Source: Lysobacterales bacterium
GTDB taxonomy: Bacteria; Pseudomonadota; Gammaproteobacteria; Xanthomonadales; SZUA-38
Length of the DNA stretch: 64,000 bases
Assembly: GCA_030065125.1 (NCBI GenBank)
Contig: JASJDM010000004.1
Span: 1-64,000 of the forward strand
Reading direction: 5' to 3'
Shown here: positions 1 through 8,893 of the stretch, one piece after another
Layout of the letters: every line of letters starts with the position of its first letter
Position numbering within the stretch: position 1 is the stretch's first letter
The notes under the pieces: generated by a model
Databases searched by the model: none
What the model was told of the DNA's origin: nothing
What the model saw: the letters and a program-made list of their open reading frames with translations, nothing else
Translations under genes and position numbers: made by a program

Positions 1-7
1 TCGCCGA

Positions 8-970
8 TCAGGCGGCGGACTGGGCCGCCAGCCAGTCGTCGTCGGATTCTTCGGTAATGTCTTCGAACAGCGGCGTGGACAGGTAGCGCTCGCCGGTATC
101 CGGCAGCATGACCACCATGACCGAGCCCGGCTCGGCGTTCTCGGCCATCTTGAGGGCCGCGGCCAGGGTGCCTCCGGCAGAGATGCCCACCAGGATGCCT
201 TCCTGGCTGGCCAGGTGCCGGGCCGCCGCCATGGATTCCTCGTCGGTCACCGGCACCAGGTCGTCGTGCACGTCGGGATTCAGAACCTCGGGAACAAAAT
301 CTGGCGTCCAGCCCTGGATCTTGTGGGGGGACCATTCCTTACCCGCCAGCAGTTGGGCGCCCACGGGTTCGGTGGCCACCACCGTGACCTCCGGGCGGGC
401 CAGTTTGATCATTTCACCGGCACCGGTCAGCGTGCCGCCGGTACCCCAGCCAGTCACGTAATAATCCAGCCGGCGGCGGGCAAAGTCCTGCAGGATTTCT
501 GGGCCGGTGGTGTTGCGATGATAGGCCGGGTTGGCCGGATTCTGGAACTGGCGGGCCAGGAACCAGCCGTTCTGCTCGGCCAGTTCTTCCGCCCGGCGTA
601 CCATGCCACTGCCGCGTTCGGCGGCCGGGGTCAGGATGACCTTGGCGCCCAGCATCTTCATGATGCGGCGGCGCTCGATGGAAAAGGTCTCCACCATGGT
701 GGCCACAAACGGATAACCCTTGGCGGCGCACACCATGGCCAGGGCAATACCGGTATTGCCCGAGGTGGCCTCGATTACGGTCTGGCCGGGTTTCAGGGCC
801 CCGCTTTTCTCGGCGTCTTCGATGATGCCGATGGCCAGCCGGTCCTTGACCGAGGCCATGGGATTGAACGACTCGACCTTGACGTAGATGTCCACGTCCT
901 CCGGGCCGGTGCGCTGCAGCTTGACGATGGGCGTATTGCCGATAGTGTCCAGAATATTGTCAAAAATCAT
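8..970 (-). CDS. cysK: Cysteine synthase (O-acetylserine sulfhydrylase)
   Basis: Makes L-cysteine from O-acetylserine and sulfide in the cytoplasm, the last step of sulfate assimilation. The 320-residue product is full length for the fold-type II PLP family. It has the PLP-lysine motif SVKDR (K42), the substrate loop TSGNTG, the phosphate-binding loop GTGGTLTG, and the C-terminal motifs PHKIQG and GERYLSTPLF. The segments KVES, GTGGTLTG and PHKIQG fit CysK better than CysM, although the start TIGNTPIVKL is shared by both, so the A/B isozyme label is less certain than the reaction. It lies 33 bases downstream of cysG on the same strand and probably shares its transcript. Confidence 0.93.
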   Translation of the reverse strand: MIFDNILDTIGNTPIVKLQRTGPEDVDIYVKVESFNPMASVKDRLAIGIIEDAEKSGALKPGQTVIEATSGNTGIALAMVCAAKGYPFVATMVETFSIERRRIMKMLGAKVILTPAAERGSGMVRRAEELAEQNGWFLARQFQNPANPAYHRNTTGPEILQDFARRRLDYYVTGWGTGGTLTGAGEMIKLARPEVTVVATEPVGAQLLAGKEWSPHKIQGWTPDFVPEVLNPDVHDDLVPVTDEESMAAARHLASQEGILVGISAGGTLAAALKMAENAEPGSVMVVMLPDTGERYLSTPLFEDITEESDDDWLAAQSAA

Positions 971-1003
971 GGGTCCCCCTCCTCATTCGGGTCATATACA
1001 TTG

Positions 1004-2392
1004 TCACGCGGCGGACCTGGCGGCAATGGGTGGTTGGTCATCAACCGCCGACGCCGGAATCTGGTCCACGACATCGCCGACCAGCAGCATGGCCGGGGCT
1101 TTCACCGATGCCCGCGCCGCTGTCCGGGCCAGCTGGCCCAGGGACGCACGGAGAATCCGCTGGTCATCACGGGTGCCATTTTCGACGATGGCGCAACTGG
1201 CTGACTGACTCAGACCGTGGCTGATCAGTTTTTGTTGCAGGACGCCCAGGTGTTTTACCGGCATGTAGAACGCCAGGGTGCGGTTCGCCTCGACCAGGGA
1301 TTCAAAATCCATGCAGTCGATACCGTCCTTGCAGTGGGCGGTGGACAGGGTCAGGCCGTGGGCCAGGTCCCGGTCGGTCAGGGGAATGCCCGCCGCAGCC
1401 GCGCAGCCGGATGCGGCAGTAATGCCAGGAACGATGGTGACTTCGATACCGGCGCCGCGCAGGGCGGCCAGCTCTTCGCTGGCCCGGGCAAACAGGGCAG
1501 GGTCGCCCCCTTTGAGCCGGCAGACCACCTTGCCCTCAGAAGCAAGTTCAACGATCAGCCGGTTGATGCGGGCCTGGGTGAACCGGTGGCTCCCAGGGGT
1601 TTTGCCGACGTTGATGAATTCCGCGTCGCGCCGGGCCCGCTCCAGGATGCCAGGCGACACCAGGCGGTCGTGCACGATGACGTCGGCCTGTTGCATGACC
1701 TGCAGCGCCTTCAGGGTCAACAGGTCCGGGTCGCCCGGGCCGGCGCCAACCAGGAACACCCGGCCTTCCGGTGCGTCCTTTTCCTGCTGCAGAGCGTCCT
1801 GGAGCTTGCGGTCGCTCCAGCCGCCGGCCGCCAGGATCCGGTCCAGGGTCGCGTCCCAGAAACGGCGGCGCTGGTCCAGGTCGGGAAAGCGCGCCTTGAC
1901 CCGCTCCCGCCAGCAGTTGGCCCGACGGGCGATGTCGCCCAGGTTGGCCGGCAGCAGGGACTCCATCCAGGCCCGGATCCGCCGGGCCAGTACCGGCATG
2001 GCGCCGCTGGATGAGATGGCGACCACCAGGGGTGTGCGGTCGACGATGGCGGGCGAAATGAAATTGGACAGCGCCGGCGCGTCCACCACGTTGACCAGGC
2101 GGCGCTCTCGCCGGGCGACGCGGGACACCTCCTGGTTCACCGCCTCATCGCTGGTGGCGGCAATGATCAGGTCGAACTCGCTGATGTCCGCCGGTCGGAA
2201 GCGGCGCTCAATCCACACGAGATCTCCAGCCAGGTGGAGTTCCCGCAGGGAGGGCGACAGATCGGGTGAAATCACCGTCACTCCGGCCTGGGCCTTGCGC
2301 AACATGTGGATTTTCCTTTCGGCCACGGCGCCACCGCCCACCACCAGGCAGCGGCGATCGGAAATTTTTGCGAACACCGGAAAGTAGTCCAT
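1004..2392 (-). CDS. cysG: Siroheme synthase CysG (trifunctional)
   Basis: Turns uroporphyrinogen III into siroheme, the cofactor of the sulfite reductase CysI encoded nearby. The N-terminal half is the precorrin-2 dehydrogenase/ferrochelatase module: NAD-binding GGGAVAERK near residue 19 and the active-site loop SSSG near residues 127-130. From about residue 210 follows the SUMT methyltransferase module, starting VFLVGAGPGDPDLLTLKAL. I chose the ATG at 2392, which gives 462 residues starting MDYFPVF; the family is about 457. The reading frame stays open a further 140 codons upstream, but that part has no homology-like content and crosses the intergenic region shared with cysB. It is divergent from cysB and upstream of cysK. 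Confidence 0.95.
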   Translation of the reverse strand: MDYFPVFAKISDRRCLVVGGGAVAERKIHMLRKAQAGVTVISPDLSPSLRELHLAGDLVWIERRFRPADISEFDLIIAATSDEAVNQEVSRVARRERRLVNVVDAPALSNFISPAIVDRTPLVVAISSSGAMPVLARRIRAWMESLLPANLGDIARRANCWRERVKARFPDLDQRRRFWDATLDRILAAGGWSDRKLQDALQQEKDAPEGRVFLVGAGPGDPDLLTLKALQVMQQADVIVHDRLVSPGILERARRDAEFINVGKTPGSHRFTQARINRLIVELASEGKVVCRLKGGDPALFARASEELAALRGAGIEVTIVPGITAASGCAAAAGIPLTDRDLAHGLTLSTAHCKDGIDCMDFESLVEANRTLAFYMPVKHLGVLQQKLISHGLSQSASCAIVENGTRDDQRILRASLGQLARTAARASVKAPAMLLVGDVVDQIPASAVDDQPPIAARSAA

Positions 2393-2567
2393 GAAAGCAA
2401 ATCCTCGTTTGGCCGGTTTACAGGATATGGACCGGCACACCGCCAGCGGAAATAAGTAATTCACAGTGCGACATGCCATTTGGTTATAACCGGCCTCCGG
2501 CACTTGCATCGGGATGGTGCGCGGCCATACTGAATCGCATATCCGGCGGCTGAAAGGCCTGCAAAAT
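2393..2567. promoter_or_regulatory. cysG/cysB divergent intergenic region with a LysR-type box
   Basis: This 175-base gap separates the divergent cysG and cysB starts. It holds an AT-rich stretch and the perfect 10-bp palindrome GGTTATAACC at 2482-2491, inside a wider TTTGGTTATAACC context that fits the T-N11-A style of LysR-family sites. CysB-type regulators usually bind upstream of their own gene and of cys operons, so this is a reasonable site for autoregulation and cysG control. Assigning it to CysB is inference. Confidence 0.4.
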
Positions 2568-3593
2568 ATGAAACTGCGACAGCTCGAATATCTGCTGGCC
2601 ATTGTCGACAACGGCCTCAACATCACGGCGGCGGCTGAAAAGCTGTACACGTCGCAGCCCGGTGTGAGCAAGCAGATCAAGCTGCTGGAGGATGAGCTGG
2701 GTTTCACCCTGTTCAGCCGCAAGGGCAAGACCCTGGGCGCACTGACTGCCGAGGGCCACGAGGTGGTGGACCGCGCCCGCCGGGTGATGCAGGAGGTGCA
2801 GAGCATTCGCACCCTGTCCGACCGGGTTTATCACCAGCAGCAGGGCAGCCTGTCCATCGGCACCACCCACACCCAGGCCCGCTACGTGCTGCCGCCGGTC
2901 ATTCGTGAATTCCGGGAGCAGTACCCCAACGTGGCGCTGAACCTGCACCAGGGCACCTCGGAACAGATCGCCAGAATGGTGGAGGACAAGCAGGTGGATT
3001 TCGCCATCGCCACCGGCTCGCACCGGCTGTTTCCCAGCCTGGTGATGCTGCCCTGTTATGACTGGGACCGGGTGATCATCGCGCCGCACGATCACGAGCT
3101 GGCGGCCGATGGTGCGGAAATCTCACTGGAATCCCTGTCGCGATTTCCCCTGGTCACCTACGTGTTCAGCTACGACGGCGAGTCTTCCCTCAAAAAGGCC
3201 TTTACCGACCAGGGTCTGGTACCCGAAGTGGTCTTCACTGCCCGGGACGCCGACGTCATCAAGACCTACGTGAAAATGGGCATGGGTGTCGGCGTCATCG
3301 CCAGCATGGCCCAGGACTGCGAGGGTTCCGGACTGCGGGCCGTCGAGGCGCCGGGGCTGTTTCCGCGGTCCACGACGTGGATTGGATTTCGTCGGGACGC
3401 CGTGCTGACCAAGTATATGGTGGATTTCATCGAGCTGTTTGCGCCGCACCTGGACCAGGCCCGGGTGCGGGAGGCGGCACAACTGCCGGAGCAGGCTGAC
3501 ATCCAGCGGCTTTTCCAGGGCGTGGAACTGCCACTCAAGGGCCGCTGCGCCGAAGTCGTGGATATTTCTGTTTACGCCGAATCGGTGGTCTGA
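2568..3593 (+). CDS. cysB: LysR-family regulator CysB
   Basis: Transcriptional activator of sulfur assimilation that responds to N-acetylserine or O-acetylserine. The 341-residue product starts MKLRQLEYLLAIVDNGLNIT, the typical CysB/Cbl winged helix-turn-helix (residues 1-60). A periplasmic-binding-protein-like co-inducer domain follows, with the hallmark stretch GTTHTQARYVLPPVI near residue 100. I took the ATG at 2568; the frame extends 18 codons upstream without conserved sequence. The family is about 324 residues, so the C-terminus here is slightly longer. It lies divergent from cysG and close to cysJIH, its expected targets. Confidence 0.93.
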   Translation: MKLRQLEYLLAIVDNGLNITAAAEKLYTSQPGVSKQIKLLEDELGFTLFSRKGKTLGALTAEGHEVVDRARRVMQEVQSIRTLSDRVYHQQQGSLSIGTTHTQARYVLPPVIREFREQYPNVALNLHQGTSEQIARMVEDKQVDFAIATGSHRLFPSLVMLPCYDWDRVIIAPHDHELAADGAEISLESLSRFPLVTYVFSYDGESSLKKAFTDQGLVPEVVFTARDADVIKTYVKMGMGVGVIASMAQDCEGSGLRAVEAPGLFPRSTTWIGFRRDAVLTKYMVDFIELFAPHLDQARVREAAQLPEQADIQRLFQGVELPLKGRCAEVVDISVYAESVV

Positions 3594-3601
3594 AGTACCG
3601 T

Positions 3602-3880
3602 TCACGCACCCTCAAAGCCGTTGCTGAATATCAGATTTTCCGCGGGCGCCGGCGGATCGAGGACAATCCCGGCCGTCATCTCGAACTCCCCTCCTATCAG
3701 GCGGCCCGCCGCCGGCATGCCGGCCGCCACCGTCGCGGAAAGATCGCCTCCGGCGACCCGGCCGAAGGCGGTCACAACGGATGACTGGCGAATGGAAAAC
3801 TCGCCGCCCTCCTGGGCCTGGCCAGTCCATGTGGAAGTGGTCAGGGCCAGCACGAAACCGATGGCTGTTGCTCTGGACAT
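3602..3880 (-). CDS. Small secreted protein with C-terminal NGFE tail
   Basis: A 92-residue exported protein of unknown function. An N-terminal signal peptide (residues 1 to about 22, ending GQAQ) is followed by a Gly/Ala-rich segment with the pattern FGRVAGGDLSATVAAG and GGEFEMTAGI. This recalls the small GG-x-F-x-L-x-G-G-F modules found in secreted proteins of related bacteria. It ends in LIFSNGFEGA. A similar ADGFE tail closes the exported sugar-dehydrogenase-like protein at 24281-25537. The start lies 12 bases after the stop of the large secreted protein upstream and has a GGAG ribosome-binding site, so the two are co-transcribed and perhaps act together. Confidence 0.7.
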   Translation of the reverse strand: MSRATAIGFVLALTTSTWTGQAQEGGEFSIRQSSVVTAFGRVAGGDLSATVAAGMPAAGRLIGGEFEMTAGIVLDPPAPAENLIFSNGFEGA

Positions 3881-3892
3881 GATGACTGCTCC

Positions 3893-5746
3893 TCAACGAC
3901 AGATAGGCGTTGCACAGTGATGAACCTTGGTATACAGACCGGCCGGTTCGCCAGGCGAGTAGCTCAGGATCGGGAGGCCGTCGCTGCCCAGAGCAAGTGA
4001 GGAGTACCCGCAAACATCGTCCAGGGCGGCCACGGATTCGTTACTGCCGGCGCAAATGCTGTCGTTGCAGCTCACCAGACTCATCGTTTGCCCGGCGCAA
4101 AACGAAATCATGGGATGTCCATTCGGGGAGAGAATGGCTGACAGGGCCAGTGCTCCGGTGTTTGTCACGGTCTCAGGTGGATCCAGGAACCGGCAGTCAT
4201 CAGTGGCGCAGCGAATCAGTTCCACACTGGAAACGCTGTCATCGCCGCGTATGAGTAACGGATTTCCATCCGCCCCGATGATCGCGGTGAATTCCTGGGC
4301 ACCTGAGAGGCTGAAGGCGGATACCTCGTTGATCTCCTCGTCCTGCCCGGCGCAGGAGGGGTCGTTACACTTGACGGCCCTGACCTGACCCGACGAAAAA
4401 TCAACAGTCCCGTCAATAAAGATCAGGGGCAGGCCGTCATTTCCGATAAGGGCAACGCTTCGACTACCTCCTCCCGTGGAAAATCCCACGCTGGGAGCCG
4501 CAATCCGGCTCGTTTCGTCGCCGCCGCTGCAGGACGCATCGTTGCAGTGAATGACGTTGAGCTGGCTGCCGTTTCTGAATGCAATGACTGGCAGGCCGGA
4601 GTTATCCAGTGCCATGGACAGATTTCCGAACTCGAGACCGGACACCAGCGTGTGAATAGCTTCGTCGCCACCGCTGCATGCCGGGTCGTTACAGTCGGCC
4701 ACCCGCAGGGAATCGCTCGGCCCGTGGCGGTAAACGAGCAGGGGGAGACCGTTGCTGCGCATAACCGCCGCGATACCGCCGGACCCGGCGTCGACGTCCA
4801 CCAGCGTTTCGGTTTCGTCGGCGCCGAAGCAGGCCAGGTCGTTACATTTCACCACCACCACACCCAGGGGCGACTGGCTGAGAAAAACGATAACTGGCAG
4901 GCCGTCATTGCCGATCAGCAAAGTGTTGTAACTGCCCACGGGACCGGGCGGATCCGAAATGACCGTGGAGGTGGCGGGAAACGGTACGGCCTGGCACAGG
5001 GGCTGCCCGGAAGCGTCGATGCCGTTGAGCAGCTGCCCGGCCGGACACTGGGCCTGAAGCCGCGCCTGCACCTGGCTGAAATCCACCGACACCGACGCAT
5101 CCCCAGCGTCCGCGCCACCGGTAAGTCCCGTTCCCACATTGACAGAGGTGATATCACCCCCGGGGTCCGTCTCACAAATCACGCTGCCATCGCTGTTGAT
5201 GACGCGCACGGAGCTGCCAGCCGCGCAGCTTTCGCTGACGCGAAGCTGCAGAGCGCTGGAATCCACCGAGCCCGCCGCTATGGTGTTGGGAGCCAAATCC
5301 GCAGCGGTAACGGTTCCATCGGCGATCTGGGCACCGCCGACCACGTCCGGCGCAACGTTCAGGGCATGAACCGCCAGGGGAACGGCGTAAAGCACCTGGC
5401 GGGGTTCCAGTACCGTGAAAGCACCGCTGGAAGACGCTTCGCGAACCCGCACTTCCATCCACAGGTCCACGATGCCGAACACGTCCATCCCGAAGTCCAC
5501 CGGGACCGCAAAATTACCTGTCGCAACGGGTTGATCCATGACGGTCACAGGACCCGCCACGGACATGCCCGCCACAAAATCCGGGTCGTCGAAGAGCTCG
5601 AACTGAAAGTCGTATTCCCCGCTGGCCGGCGAGCCCGACTGATCCAGCACACCCTGGTAAATAAACGCATTGGAAACCTGGGCGTGGACCGTGGGGCTGG
5701 CCAGCACCCACAAAAGCAATCCTAGATATCTCACGGCTTTCTCCAT
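3893..5746 (-). CDS. Secreted protein with seven Cys-pair repeats, probable beta-propeller
   Basis: A 617-residue exported protein of unknown function. It has a signal peptide (MEKAVRYLGLLLWVLA to about residue 23), then a domain starting YQGVLDQSG, then a Gly/Val-rich part containing GTGLTGGADAGDASVSVDF that resembles adhesin or tail-fibre linkers. The C-terminal 330 residues or so hold seven imperfect repeats of about 40-50 residues. Each has a GNDGLPVI-like strand followed by a cysteine pair. Five copies read CND-x2-C and two are degenerate (CATDDC, CATPIC). Seven such units suggest a seven-bladed propeller with a disulfide per blade, which is inference. I chose the ATG at 5746 because it begins the signal peptide. 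It is divergent from the DUF4286 gene and heads a two-gene unit. Confidence 0.75.
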   Translation of the reverse strand: MEKAVRYLGLLLWVLASPTVHAQVSNAFIYQGVLDQSGSPASGEYDFQFELFDDPDFVAGMSVAGPVTVMDQPVATGNFAVPVDFGMDVFGIVDLWMEVRVREASSSGAFTVLEPRQVLYAVPLAVHALNVAPDVVGGAQIADGTVTAADLAPNTIAAGSVDSSALQLRVSESCAAGSSVRVINSDGSVICETDPGGDITSVNVGTGLTGGADAGDASVSVDFSQVQARLQAQCPAGQLLNGIDASGQPLCQAVPFPATSTVISDPPGPVGSYNTLLIGNDGLPVIVFLSQSPLGVVVVKCNDLACFGADETETLVDVDAGSGGIAAVMRSNGLPLLVYRHGPSDSLRVADCNDPACSGGDEAIHTLVSGLEFGNLSMALDNSGLPVIAFRNGSQLNVIHCNDASCSGGDETSRIAAPSVGFSTGGGSRSVALIGNDGLPLIFIDGTVDFSSGQVRAVKCNDPSCAGQDEEINEVSAFSLSGAQEFTAIIGADGNPLLIRGDDSVSSVELIRCATDDCRFLDPPETVTNTGALALSAILSPNGHPMISFCAGQTMSLVSCNDSICAGSNESVAALDDVCGYSSLALGSDGLPILSYSPGEPAGLYTKVHHCATPICR

Positions 5747-5812
5747 TTTCGCGGTGACTACCCAGATCCAATGCTCCGACGGGAAAAACCTGCACAGGCT
5801 AAGATACCGGTC

Positions 5813-6124
5813 ATGGTGATCTACGAAGTGAATCTGGATGTCCGGCGCGACGTGGCTGAGGCGTTTTCCCGGTGGCTCGGTCCTCACGTCCAGGAGATGC
5901 TGGAACTTCCCGGCTTCGTATCAGCCGACTGGTATGAGCGAACGGACGACAGCACGGAATCCGTCGTGTGCTGGACCACCCACTACCGGCTGGAGTCGCG
6001 GCAACACCTGGACCATTACCTGGAAAAACACGCGGCGGCCATGAGAGCCGATGGGGTCAATCGTTTCGGTGAGCAGTTCAGCGCCGCGCGACGAATCCTG
6101 GAACCTGTGGAGGACAAACAATGA
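5813..6124 (+). CDS. DUF4286 family protein
   Basis: A small cytoplasmic protein of 103 residues starting MVIYEVNLDVRRDVAEAFSRWL. It has the ferredoxin-like alpha/beta-barrel (dimeric ABM-type) pattern and the conserved LPGFVSADWYER segment of DUF4286; no function is established. The ATG at 5813 is preferred over one 42 bases upstream because the family begins at VIYEV. Its TGA overlaps the ATG of the MAPEG gene (ATGA at 6121-6124), so the pair is translationally coupled. Confidence 0.8.
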   Translation: MVIYEVNLDVRRDVAEAFSRWLGPHVQEMLELPGFVSADWYERTDDSTESVVCWTTHYRLESRQHLDHYLEKHAAAMRADGVNRFGEQFSAARRILEPVEDKQ

Positions 6125-6540
6125 CAACAACCGCACTGGCCCTGCTGGGCTACATCACCTGGATGGTGATCCTGCTGGCCATCCTGGCTGGTCTGCGAAC
6201 TTCCCTCACCCTGAGCGGACAACGCCGGGCTAATGACTTCAGCCCCAGCGGCGAGGACGTATCACCGTTTTCCCACCGGCTGTGCCGCACCCACGCCAAC
6301 TGTTACGAACATTTCCCCATATTCGGCGGCCTGATGCTGCTGGCCCTGGCCACGGCCACCACCCAGGTCACCGACGGCCTGGCACTGGTGCTGCTGGCGG
6401 CCCGGGTGGCCCAGGGGCTGGTTCACCTCTGGTCGACCCGCAACCTGGCGGTGCTGATCCGGTTCCACCTGTTCCTTGTGCAGTACCTGATCGCCATCTA
6501 CTGGCTGTACCGGTTCTTCCGTGCCTGGCTGGGCAGCTGA
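6121..6540 (+). CDS. MAPEG family membrane protein
   Basis: A 139-residue inner-membrane protein of the MAPEG (microsomal GST-like) family with four predicted helices. The central motif RTHANCYEHFPIFGGLML and the later ARVAQGLVHLW match the family, where the Arg/Asn/Glu cluster binds glutathione in eukaryotic members. Bacterial substrates are mostly unknown. It is coupled to the DUF4286 gene by an ATGA overlap. The TetR gene follows after a 119-base gap that holds a large palindrome. Confidence 0.88.
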   Translation: MTTTALALLGYITWMVILLAILAGLRTSLTLSGQRRANDFSPSGEDVSPFSHRLCRTHANCYEHFPIFGGLMLLALATATTQVTDGLALVLLAARVAQGLVHLWSTRNLAVLIRFHLFLVQYLIAIYWLYRFFRAWLGS

Positions 6541-6593
6541 AAACTCTGTGAGGTAACGATTAATCGTCACCCTGACGAGGGAGTCACCGGCAG

Positions 6594-6623
6594 CTTTATT
6601 AAATTGAATTCAATTCAATAAAG
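6594..6623. promoter_or_regulatory. 30-bp imperfect palindrome, probable TetR operator
   Basis: An AT-rich inverted repeat centred on GAATTC. Fourteen of fifteen base pairs match; only position 6600 against 6615 fails. It sits 36 bases before the TTG start of the TetR gene and stands out in GC-rich surroundings. Its size and place suit autoregulation by the adjacent TetR repressor. A smaller palindrome, CGATTAATCG, lies just upstream near 6557-6567. Confidence 0.6.
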
Positions 6624-6659
6624 TTTTACACTCCAGCCCCCGTTCACTGGAGAACGACC

Positions 6660-7268
6660 TTGCCAAACACCGCCAGAAAGCGAGACCCCGTCCTGACCCG
6701 AAAGCGCATTCTGAAGGCCGCAAAGGCACTGCTGGCCCGCAGCGACGGCAATCTTGAGATGGCCTGGGTGTCGCGCAAGGCCGGCGTTTCCCAGGGACTT
6801 GCGTACCACTATTTCGGCTCCAAGGAAGGCCTGCTCAAAGCGGTGGTGGAAGATTTTTATGACCGCGCGGAATCCTCGGTGCTGATGGCACGGATGGACG
6901 ACCGCGGGGACTGGGCTGGCCGGGAACGGCGCCGGGTTCGCAGCTACGTGGATTTTCTGTTGGACGATCCCATGGGAGCGGCGGTGATTACCCGACTGGC
7001 GGCTACGCCCGCCGTTGCCGCGGTGGAAGCACGTCGCTGGGACAGCCTGATAACCGAGGGTTCGAAAAACATTGCCGAAGGCCAGAAGCGTGGCGTTGTC
7101 ACCGCAACCCAGCCCAGCGAGCTGCTGGCTGCAATGACCCTGGGCGCCATGCGTGCCGCAGTGGTCAGCGCATTTACCAGCCCGGAACCGGTGGACGCGG
7201 AAAAGGTTTCCCAGGACCTTTGGGAGTTTGTCCGCTGCGGACTGGGTATCAAAGAGACAGCATCATGA
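6660..7268 (+). CDS. TetR/AcrR family transcriptional regulator
   Basis: A 202-residue repressor-type regulator. The N-terminal helix-turn-helix (residues about 8-60) reads LTRKRILKAAKALLARSDG and then SQGLAYHYFGSKEGLLKAVV, the classical TetR signature. The C-terminal ligand domain is unspecific. The start is TTG at 6660, supported by a GGAG ribosome-binding site seven bases upstream and by the absence of a usable ATG before the HTH. Its stop overlaps the start of the phytanoyl-CoA dioxygenase-family gene (ATGA), so that enzyme is its likely regulated partner, both under the palindrome at 6594-6623. Confidence 0.9.
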   Translation: MPNTARKRDPVLTRKRILKAAKALLARSDGNLEMAWVSRKAGVSQGLAYHYFGSKEGLLKAVVEDFYDRAESSVLMARMDDRGDWAGRERRRVRSYVDFLLDDPMGAAVITRLAATPAVAAVEARRWDSLITEGSKNIAEGQKRGVVTATQPSELLAAMTLGAMRAAVVSAFTSPEPVDAEKVSQDLWEFVRCGLGIKETAS

Positions 7269-8167
7269 ACAAGACTATGCCGCATACTGATGACCCGCAT
7301 TTCCTGCAGATCGACAACGTCGACGAGTACATGGACCAGGACCTGGCCCGCACCCATACCTTCACTGCCAGCGAGGAGGCGGCATCGGTTGATCCCGGGA
7401 TCATCGATGCCCAGCACCAGACGCTGCTGGACCAGGGTTACGTCATCATCCGCGACCTGCTGGACGCCGATAGTCTGCAGGCGCTGCGCCAGGAATGCCG
7501 GCCACACCTGGGCCGCACCGGCCGTAATTCATTCGAGGGCGCGCTGACCCAGCGTATCTACGCGGTGCCGGAGAAGCTGCGTTCCGCCGACCCCCTGATT
7601 GAGCACCCGATGGTCCTGGCACACCTGGACCGGCTGTTCCAGCCCAACTACCTGCTGTCCCAGGCCCAGGTCATCAACATTCTGCCCGGGTCTCCCGCAC
7701 AGCCCCTGCACGTTGATGACGGGTTCTATCCCTGGCCTCGTCCACGGCCGCCCCTGAGTGCCGCCACGGTGTTTGCGGTGGACGATTTCACCTTCGAAAA
7801 CGGCGCCACGGTGGCAATCCCGGGCAGTCACCGCTGGGACGAAGCACGCCGACCCTCGGATAAGGACCAGGTCATCTCGGCCGAAATGCCCGCTGGCTCC
7901 TGCATCCTGTTTCTCGGAACGCTGTGGCACGGCGGCGGGGCCAATACCAGCGACGGGGAACGATTGGCGGTGACGGCACAGTACTGTGAACCGTGGGTCC
8001 GCACCCAGGAGAATTTTTTCCTGTCCGTTTCCCGGGAAACTGCCGCGGGTGTCTCAGAGAACATCCGCCGGCTTCTGGGTTACTCCATCCACCCGCCGTT
8101 CATGGGCATGACCGACGGCATGCACCCCAAACGGAAGCTGCCCCGGTCAGGGCGCCAATCAGAATGA
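7265..8167 (+). CDS. Phytanoyl-CoA dioxygenase (PhyH) family protein
   Basis: Predicted Fe(II)/2-oxoglutarate-dependent dioxygenase of 300 residues. The iron-binding facial triad is visible as HVDDGF (H-x-D) and a distal histidine in [13 protein letters not shown]. The following SDGERLAV supplies the arginine that usually holds 2-oxoglutarate. PhyH members hydroxylate a wide range of lipids and small molecules, so the substrate is unknown. The ATG at 7265 overlaps the TetR stop; the frame is open 15 codons further upstream but lies inside tetR. The 3' end overlaps the convergent cysH by nine bases. Confidence 0.88.
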   Translation: MNKTMPHTDDPHFLQIDNVDEYMDQDLARTHTFTASEEAASVDPGIIDAQHQTLLDQGYVIIRDLLDADSLQALRQECRPHLGRTGRNSFEGALTQRIYAVPEKLRSADPLIEHPMVLAHLDRLFQPNYLLSQAQVINILPGSPAQPLHVDDGFYPWPRPRPPLSAATVFAVDDFTFENGATVAIPGSHRWDEARRPSDKDQVISAEMPAGSCILFLGTLWHGGGANTSDGERLAVTAQYCEPWVRTQENFFLSVSRETAAGVSENIRRLLGYSIHPPFMGMTDGMHPKRKLPRSGRQSE

Positions 8168-8893
8168 CGCGATGGGATCGGCCTCGTGCAGGCCGCACTC
8201 CCGTTTCAGACCGAAAAATCGCGTCTCCTCGATACTGTCCACTTCCAGCAGGGAGCGGGTGGTGTGCCAGTCACCGATCGACACATAGCCCTGGTCCCAC
8301 AAGGGGTGATACGGCAGGCCGTGGGTCTGCAGGTACTGATGCACGTCCCGGTCGTTCCAGTCCACGACGGGGTGGACTTTCCAGCGATCACCGGCGCTTT
8401 CCACCACCTGGCGCTGGCTGCGGCTTTCCGACTGGCCACGGCGCAATCCGGCAAACCAGGTCTGGGCACCCAGCTCGCTCAATCCGCGCTCCATGGGCTC
8501 CACCTTGTTGTCGCGGTTGTAGGCCTCGATGCCCTCCAGCCCCTGCTCCCAGCGTTTGCCATAAAGCGCTTCCTGCCAGGCCGGGCTCATACGGGGCCGG
8601 TAAACCTTCAGATTCAGGTTGAGGCTTTCGCTCAGCTGGTCCACGAACTGGTAGGTTTCCGGAAACAGGTAGCCCGTGTCCACCAGGATCACGGGGATAT
8701 CCGGTTGCACCCGGGTGACCAGGTGCAGCATGACCGCCGACTGAGCGCCGAAGCTGGAGCTCAGTACCGGGTTGGCCGGCAGGTTTTCCAGCGCCCAGGC
8801 CACCCGCGCCTGGGCCGACAGCCCGGCCAGGTGCCGGTTGGCGCAGTGCTCGGCCGCCCGCCGGCTCTGTTCGACGCAAAGGGCCGTTTTCAT
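8159..8893 (-). CDS. cysH: Phosphoadenosine phosphosulfate reductase CysH
   Basis: Reduces PAPS to sulfite with thioredoxin. The 244-residue product has the PP-loop-like [15 protein letters not shown], the loop [13 protein letters not shown], and the C-terminal catalytic motif ECGLH. The CC/CC pairs that bind the iron-sulfur cluster in APS reductases are absent, so PAPS rather than APS is the expected substrate. It is last in the cysJIH operon and its start overlaps the cysI stop by four bases. Confidence 0.95.
   Translation of the reverse strand: MKTALCVEQSRRAAEHCANRHLAGLSAQARVAWALENLPANPVLSSSFGAQSAVMLHLVTRVQPDIPVILVDTGYLFPETYQFVDQLSESLNLNLKVYRPRMSPAWQEALYGKRWEQGLEGIEAYNRDNKVEPMERGLSELGAQTWFAGLRRGQSESRSQRQVVESAGDRWKVHPVVDWNDRDVHQYLQTHGLPYHPLWDQGYVSIGDWHTTRSLLEVDSIEETRFFGLKRECGLHEADPIASF

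Noticed and set aside
2393..2812. N-terminal extension of CysG by 140 codons.
   Set aside because: The extra part crosses the regulatory gap and the start of cysB on the other strand, and CysG homologues begin at the conserved FPVFAKI segment.
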